This document shows positions 27,035-31,196 of a stretch of DNA of 31,196 nt, in pieces (the stretch's first letter is position 1; each line of letters opens with the position of its first letter). The notes beneath the pieces are model-generated. The model worked only from the letters and a program-made list of their open reading frames with translations, was not told where the DNA came from and did no database searches. Origin of the DNA: an uncultured Clostridia bacterium (lineage in GTDB: Bacteria > Bacillota > Clostridia > TANB77 > CAG-508); the NCBI GenBank assembly GCA_934132805.1, contig CAKPAB010000011.1:1-31196 (forward strand), given 5' to 3'. Made by a program: the position numbers and the translations under genes.

Positions 27035-28412
27035 TTACACTACATTATTAATTTCCATATTCTGATTTTTATTTTTATTAAATAAATTTCCTATATTTTT
27101 TGCATTATGCACTAAATTTCTAAATAACTGGTTTATTCCTTCTATAAAATTTTGTGGCTCATGAAACTCATCTAAGTCATATGAATATTTAAAGTTTGTA
27201 TTTTTAGCAGGTTTTAATGTATATACTTCTTCTGGCAAACCTATATATCCACTAGAAGTTTTAATATTTTTATTCATATAATCTCTATACCAATCTCTTA
27301 ACCCAACTAGATTTTCTTCTTTGTAACCATATTTTTCGTAATCATGTAATGCTGGAATTGTATATCCATACTCTTGTGCAGTTCTTTCTAGAGAATGTAA
27401 AAATTCGTGTAAAAGAACTTCTTCTGGGAATGTATTTACCCTTGAATCATATTTATATATATAGCTTTTTGATGAATTTGGCAATCTTATATTAGAATAC
27501 CCTATTCCATAATAGTCCATTGAGCCGTAGACCTATCCAATCATTAATTTTTATTTCTTCTTTGTGTTCTTCGTTTCCAAGCCTAATAACTACAAATATA
27601 TGGTCATACTCATTTTCCTTAACTATATTTTTTATTGAATTTTCTATGTCCTCTGCAGCTACATAATATCCAAATTCTTCATCATATGAAAGTTGAGTTA
27701 TTGGGTCACTAACTATATATGTGTCATAATCTGCAGTCATTTTGTTTTCTGATAATGTGCTAACTGTTGTTCTAAATCTTTTCATAGTATTTCTAATATC
27801 TGAAATATCTGTGTCTGTCATTGATAATTTTACTTCTTGTCCATTTATTGTTACATCAGTATTTTGAAAAATAAAACATGCAAATTTCCAATTATTATTT
27901 TGACTTGATGTTCCTTCTTCTAATGTAAAATCACTAAACCATGCTGTACCTGTACATTCCCCAAGATATCCTCCAAGTCTAAATCCTATATCTACTTCTT
28001 CTCGATTTTTTGAATTGAAAACCATCTCTATTTTTTGCCAGTCTTTTGTACCTGTTACAGCTATTGACTTTTCTGTTGTTCCTATTATTGATATTTGTGC
28101 ACCTACCCCTGATAAATCATCTTGTGCAATTACATCTTGTGTCTTTACCATACAAGTTACTTTATATGGCATATTTTTTTCTACTTTAACTTTTTTATAA
28201 AAAGTTGCATCATTATTACTTGGTGATGAAATTCTATAACTATTGGCTTTTGAATATTTGACATCACTATCTCTTTTAAACTCAGAAACATGCATATTTA
28301 TTTCGCTTCTTACATATTCATTAAAATTGTAAACTTTATATAGATGTATTGCTACTATTAATAAAATAATTGTTACTATCCAAGATATTATTGTTGATAC
28401 TTTTATTCTCAT
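27035..28412 (-). pseudogene. Membrane-anchored HExxH protein, split by a one-base frameshift
   Basis: Two frames make one protein. The first (27492-28412) has a membrane helix (about 6-25), a carbohydrate-binding-like beta domain (about 60-165; YKVTCMVKTQDV, GTKDWQKIEMVFNS, CTGTAWFSDFTLEEG) and an alpha/beta part ending KINDWIGL. The second (27035-27520) continues with MDYYGIGYSNIRLP and holds the zinc-protease motif HEFLHSLERT. Removing one base at 27527 gives a 458-aa protein reading DWIGLGSMDYYGIGYS. Ribosome site AAAGAGG is 6 nt before the ATG at 28412. It probably was, or is, an extracellular metallopeptidase; no known family is recognised, and substrate is unknown. Confidence 0.75.
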
Positions 28413-28540
28413 TTTCATCCTCTTTTCTCTCAACAAAAGGCATAAAATCATGTTTTCAACAGTTTTATTCATTTTGTAGCTTTTGTAAATTCTCTCATAA
28501 AAACATTATAACATTAATAATATCATTTTAGCAACATTTT

Positions 28541-28876
28541 TTACAATAATTCTTCTTCAATTAACACATTTCTTATAGCTATGTTTACCAACAAGTATAT
28601 AGGAACTCTATATTTCTTTTTTAACTCATACAAGCCATTAAGTACACTTTTTCTTAATAAAACTGACCTTGATACATATGAATTATTTTTTCTCTTATAT
28701 ATTTGTATATCTTCTGTTTTCATTAATTCTTCAACTGATAAATTTATTATTTTATTTATAGACGCATCATATTTTTGTTTTGATAAATATTCCAACAATC
28801 CATATAATTCCTCATCTATTTCTAATGTTCTACTTACTAATTCTTCTCTTTTATTTAATTTTTCTAGGCATGACAT
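28541..28876 (-). CDS. Probable ribbon-helix-helix DNA-binding protein (two RHH-like units)
   Basis: 111 aa, not recognised as a named family. Two segments have the strand-helix-helix pattern of RHH/CopG regulators: SRTLEIDEELYGLLEYL...INKIINLSVEEL (about 17-55) and SRSVLLRKSVLNGLYELK...IYLLVNIAIRNV (about 70-107). A single chain with both units could form a DNA-binding pair by itself. I start at ATG 28876, with GGAAGGA close upstream; a GTG at 28891 is also in frame. It is divergent from the retroelement cassette and separated from it by a large inverted repeat, so it is a candidate regulator of that cassette. This is inference from pattern and position. Confidence 0.5.
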   Translation of the reverse strand: MSCLEKLNKREELVSRTLEIDEELYGLLEYLSKQKYDASINKIINLSVEELMKTEDIQIYKRKNNSYVSRSVLLRKSVLNGLYELKKKYRVPIYLLVNIAIRNVLIEEELL

Positions 28877-28930
28877 AATTTTTCCTTCCACCTTTTTTTG
28901 TTTTATTATATTTCTAATTTGAAATAAATT

Positions 28931-28975
28931 TAACCACTAACAGTAGTATTTTTTTCCAACTACTAATAGTGGTTA
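28931..28975. promoter_or_regulatory. Large inverted repeat between regulator gene and DGR cassette
   Basis: TAACCACTAACAGTAG (28931-28946) and CTACTAATAGTGGTTA (28960-28975) pair over 14 of 16 positions around a 13-base loop; nine Ts follow on the + strand. It has the form of a terminator, yet no + strand gene precedes it, so it may be an operator or insulate or attenuate the cassette. Confidence 0.6.
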
Positions 28976-28988
28976 TTTTTTTTTGGTT

Positions 28989-29001
28989 TATAATGTATAA
29001 T
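28989..29001 (+). promoter_or_regulatory. Possible -10 elements for the DGR cassette
   Basis: Two TATAAT boxes follow one another (28989-28994 and 28996-29001), 36-48 bp before the first gene of the cassette. No convincing -35 box is seen at 17 bp from either; the place is taken by the right arm of the inverted repeat, so the promoter may need an activator. Confidence 0.4.
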
Positions 29002-29036
29002 TATTTTTATAAAATAAAAAGAAAGGAATATTAAAA

Positions 29037-29468
29037 ATGAGTAAATTATACCAAACATATGTAGCACTTAAAATCCAAGATTCATCGCAATTATATCTAT
29101 TTAAATCTGGAATATTTTATATTTTTCTTGATGAAGATGCAAAGTTGATTTCTTCTATGTTTAATTTAAAGCTTACAAATTTAAACTCTGTAGTTGTAAA
29201 ATGTGGCTTTCCTACTTCACAAATAAAAAAATATACAAACATTTTCACTATGGCAAATTTATCTTTTAAAATCGTAGATACAACAGACAATTTATTATAC
29301 TCCCCAAAAGATTTTGTTTTAAATGCAGACATATACAATTTTTTACAAAAAATTTCAAATGTTAATGCTTATGAACTTTCTATAAGCGAAGCATATGATT
29401 TTATTGATAAAATCTCAAGTGAAAGTAAATCTTTTTTAGGAGAATATGATAACAATGGAAAAAAGTAA
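29037..29468 (+). CDS. MutS domain I-like protein, DGR accessory
   Basis: 143 aa. The sequence follows the N-terminal mismatch-recognition domain of MutS: YVALKIQDSSQLYLFKSGIF, then FYIFLDEDAKLISSMFNLKLT (MutS: FYELF-x-DA-x-x-A), KCGFPTSQIKKYTNIF (MutS: GxPxHAxxxYxxxL) and a following strand FKIVD. No clamp, connector or ATPase domain follows. The Phe of the MutS Phe-x-Glu mismatch wedge is kept, but the Glu is Ile. MutS-like small proteins are reported among DGR accessory genes; here it heads the cassette and its end overlaps the avd start by 14 nt. A likely role is binding cDNA/DNA heteroduplex or the RNA; that is inference. GAAAGGA is 9 nt before the ATG. Confidence 0.75.
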   Translation: MSKLYQTYVALKIQDSSQLYLFKSGIFYIFLDEDAKLISSMFNLKLTNLNSVVVKCGFPTSQIKKYTNIFTMANLSFKIVDTTDNLLYSPKDFVLNADIYNFLQKISNVNAYELSISEAYDFIDKISSESKSFLGEYDNNGKK

Positions 29469-29814
29469 AAGTAATTTAATAATTTATCAAAAATATTTAG
29501 AATTAATTGACTATACTAATAATATTTTAAGGAAATATCCAAAGTCTGAAACATTTGCATTAGTTAAAGAATGCAAATCCACATTATATTCCGGTTTAAG
29601 ATTATTAATATATGCAATAAAATCTTATAATAAAAAAGATAAATTAAGATATCTTAATGAGCTGGATATCAACTTACATATTTTAAAGGTACATATACGA
29701 TTATCCTACAAATTCAAATTTATTTCAATGCAAAATTATCAATCTTGGAGCAAAATAATAACAGATATTTGCAATATGCTAGGAGGATGGATACTTTCAT
29801 GCCAAAAAAAATAA
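29455..29814 (+). CDS. avd: Avd-like four-helix-bundle protein of a DGR
   Basis: 119 aa, all helical and basic. The segments LRKYPKSETFALVKECKSTL, LNELDINLHILKVHIRLSY and the end YQSWSKIITDICNMLGGWI match Avd, the pentameric accessory protein that binds DGR reverse transcriptase and its template RNA and is needed for mutagenic retrohoming. Two starts are possible: ATG 29446, only 3 nt after AGGAG, or ATG 29455, 12 nt after it; I prefer the second. The gene overlaps both neighbours (14 nt with the MutS-like gene, 16 nt with the RT gene), a sign of one coupled transcript. Confidence 0.88.
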   Translation: MEKSKSNLIIYQKYLELIDYTNNILRKYPKSETFALVKECKSTLYSGLRLLIYAIKSYNKKDKLRYLNELDINLHILKVHIRLSYKFKFISMQNYQSWSKIITDICNMLGGWILSCQKK

Positions 29815-30899
29815 AAAATTGTTTTTATAAAAATTTGACTTTTGAAAAATTAATGGCCGCACACAAAAGAGCCCGTGCACATAAAGCTTATAAAGATGAA
29901 GTTATCCAATTTGAGTTTAATTTAGAAAATAATATTACTAATTTGTTAAATAATATGAAAACTAAAAAATATCGACTTGGGACCTATAGAGAATTTAAAA
30001 TATATGAGCCTAAAGAAAGAGTCATAAAAGCCTTGCCATATACTGACAGAATTGTTCATCAATGGTATGTAGAAGAATTTATTAAACCATATATTTTACC
30101 CAAATTTATTACTTCTACTTTTGCTTGTATTCCTGAACGTGGAACACATAGGTCTGCATTGCAAATTGAAAAATATATGAGGATTTTTAAACGTAATTAT
30201 GGTGACTTTTGGGTATTAAAATGTGATATTCATAAGTTTTTTTACAGTATTGACCCTAATATATTATTTAATATTATGAAAAAATACATTTCGGATAAAG
30301 CTTTGCTAGATTTTACCAAATTGTTAATATTTGATAGTAGAGAGCCTAATGAACAAGTAGGTATACCAATTGGTAATTATACTAGTCAATTTTTTGCTAA
30401 TATTTATTTGAATGAATTAGACCAATTTATTAAAAGAACTCTTAAAGTTAAATATTTTGTACGTTACATGGACGATTTTATCTTATTAACTAAAACTAAA
30501 GAAGAATGTATATACTTAAAAAAAATTATTCAAGATTTTTTAGTTTCAAATTTAAGACTATCATTAAATAATAAATCACGCTATTATCCATATAAAATGG
30601 GTGTTAATTTTTGTGGCTATAGAATTTTTACTACTCATCGTTTATTAAGAACTAATAGTAAAAAAAAGATTAAAAAAAGTGTTAAAAAATGGAACCACCT
30701 TTATACAAAAGGTAATCTATACATTGGAGATACTATGCAAAGCTTAAACTCATGGTTAGGGCATTCTTCGCATTGTAGTTCTTTTAAATTACAACATAAA
30801 ATTTTAAACAGCTGTGATTTTTTACTTTCTGATAATACTTATAAAAATATTGAAAATAATCTGATAAATTTAATTGAGAATGATAAAAAACAAATATAA
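29799..30899 (+). CDS. Diversity-generating retroelement reverse transcriptase
   Basis: 366 aa. RT motifs in order: IYEPKERVIKALPYTDRIVH (67-86), FACIPERGTHRSAL (108-121), the first catalytic Asp in LKCDIHKFFYSID (140-152), the DGR signature IPIGNYTSQFFANIYLNELD (189-208; IGNxxSQ replaces the QG of retroviral and group II enzymes), YMDD (223-226), and LRLSLNNKSRYY with FCGYRIF. No maturase, endonuclease or protease domain. DGR RTs copy a template RNA with errors at adenines and pass the changed cDNA into a variable repeat. The ATG at 29799 is 12 nt after AGGAGG inside avd; the in-frame ATG at 29787 abuts that site. Base composition stays very AT-rich, like the host. Confidence 0.95.
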   Translation: MPKKIKNCFYKNLTFEKLMAAHKRARAHKAYKDEVIQFEFNLENNITNLLNNMKTKKYRLGTYREFKIYEPKERVIKALPYTDRIVHQWYVEEFIKPYILPKFITSTFACIPERGTHRSALQIEKYMRIFKRNYGDFWVLKCDIHKFFYSIDPNILFNIMKKYISDKALLDFTKLLIFDSREPNEQVGIPIGNYTSQFFANIYLNELDQFIKRTLKVKYFVRYMDDFILLTKTKEECIYLKKIIQDFLVSNLRLSLNNKSRYYPYKMGVNFCGYRIFTTHRLLRTNSKKKIKKSVKKWNHLYTKGNLYIGDTMQSLNSWLGHSSHCSSFKLQHKILNSCDFLLSDNTYKNIENNLINLIENDKKQI

Positions 30900-30917
30900 A
30901 ATTCTAAATATTTTATA

Positions 30918-30957
30918 AAAATAAATCTGAAAATTTTTAAGTTTTCAGATTTATTTT
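30918..30957. terminator. Bidirectional terminator after the DGR RT
   Basis: A perfect 16-bp stem (30918-30933 with 30942-30957; core AAATCTGAAAA) with an 8-base loop. Outer ends are A/T runs on both strands, so it can end the RT transcript and one coming from the right. Confidence 0.85.
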
Positions 30958-31038
30958 CATATTATTGGACTTTCGCCATTTTACTACTAGAACAATAATA
31001 CTATTAATGTGTTTATGACATAAAATCGCCGTTTATGC

Positions 31039-31161
31039 CAAAGGAATTAGACTTCTTTGATACAAATCCAGTTGTAACAATCAAATGTAATACCTCTCGA
31101 TTTTCTCCTTGAAGAAAACCCATCTGGGATAGAAACCTTTATGTTTCTTTGTGTATCGAAG
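31039..31161. other. Hairpin-rich non-coding segment beside the DGR
   Basis: On the + strand CTTTGATACA (31055-31064) can pair with TGTATCGAAG (31152-31161), 10 bp with one T-G pair. Enclosed are three adjacent hairpins: 31101-31106/31113-31118 (6 bp), 31119-31122/31125-31128 (4 bp) and 31131-31136/31143-31148 (6 bp). A competing stem CAAAG(G)AA/TTCTTTG spans 31039-31059. The closing stem pairs better as + strand RNA (T-G) than as minus (A-C). It lies directly after the stop codon of the minus-strand GFR frame. Either a structural signal next to the DGR repeat or part of the DGR RNA; I cannot tell which. Confidence 0.5.
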
Positions 31162-31163
31162 TG

Positions 31164-31196
31164 CTACAAAGCGACCAACACTGAGCGGAAGCCATA
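31164..31196 (-). CDS. Partial: C-terminus of a DGR target protein, or 3' end of the template repeat
   Basis: Only the last ten codons and the stop are inside the window: YGFRSVLVAL-TAG. A Gly-Phe-Arg-x-Val/Ala-hydrophobic end is the hallmark of C-type-lectin/FGE-sulfatase-fold proteins whose last strand closes the fold, and these are the usual targets of DGRs. The 33 bases are 52% GC, far above the surrounding sequence, and poor in A on the sense strand near the end, as expected for the fixed 3' end of a variable or template repeat. Sense is opposite to the RT. If this is the gene, its body and VR lie past 31196; if it is the template repeat, the frame is not translated. Confidence 0.6.
   Translation of the reverse strand, partial: YGFRSVLVAL

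Noticed and set aside
29799..30899. Group II intron or retron reverse transcriptase
   Set aside because: No maturase or endonuclease domain, no intron RNA domain V, and the IGNYTSQ motif plus an Avd neighbour are specific to DGRs.
31047..31163. Open frame continuing past the TAG of the GFR frame (about 38 codons, minus strand)
   Set aside because: It has no start and follows a stop; the segment is better explained as a structured non-coding flank.

Overview
The window reads as a chromosome segment of a very AT-rich, spore-forming, low-GC Gram-positive anaerobe (Clostridia-like). Spore genes (spoVAC, spoVAD, spoVAE, sigH, spoIIP), a Gram-positive type IV pilus operon with a PilM-PilN fusion, and short prepilins beginning G-ITLVALVIT all point that way. 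I cannot name a genus from sequence alone. No stretch longer than about 300 bases lacks a gene or a described element; bases 1-197 hold nothing I can support.

Layout. 198-2053 (-): ROK sugar kinase and an orphan transketolase C-terminal subunit. 2077-2187: three hairpins, including the pilus operon terminator. 2213-11456 (-): a ten-gene type IV pilus operon (pilMN, pilO, PilP-like, short pilin, pilD, two minor prepilins, pilB, pilT, pilC) read from a good SigA promoter at 11536-11563. 11623-12930 (-): rsmB. 13116-15120 (+): spoVAC-spoVAD-spoVAE. 15240-16566 (-): infC-rpmI-rplT with a SigA promoter, an L20-leader-like attenuator, and an infC start codon that appears to be ATA. 16593-16668 (-): tRNA-Thr(GGT). 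16730-19132 (-): sigH and a membrane-anchored SH3/GH18 protein. 19244-21731 (-): a CadC/SmtB-type repressor and a Zn/Cd P1B-ATPase with promoter and operator. 21869-26999 (-): spoIIP (frameshifted), a WG-repeat membrane protein, tgt and queA; a 144-bp nested palindromic element sits between queA and tgt. 27035-28412 (-): a frameshifted membrane-anchored HExxH protein. 28541-28876 (-): a probable ribbon-helix-helix regulator.

The most interesting part is the right end: a diversity-generating retroelement (DGR) cassette on the + strand, 29037-30899. It encodes a MutS-domain-I-only protein, an Avd-like four-helix-bundle protein and a DGR-type reverse transcriptase (IGNYTSQ and YMDD motifs). Facing it on the - strand, and cut by the window end, is a GC-rich stretch whose frame ends YGFRSVLVAL-stop. 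That is the C-terminal signature of C-type-lectin/FGE-fold DGR target proteins, so this is either the variable repeat of a target gene or the template repeat. A hairpin-rich non-coding segment (31039-31161) and a bidirectional terminator lie between. A large inverted repeat (28931-28975) separates the cassette from the divergent regulator gene.

Two genes (spoIIP and the HExxH protein) are each broken by one extra base, and both repair when a C just before GG is removed. This shared signature suggests a systematic sequencing artefact as much as real gene decay.
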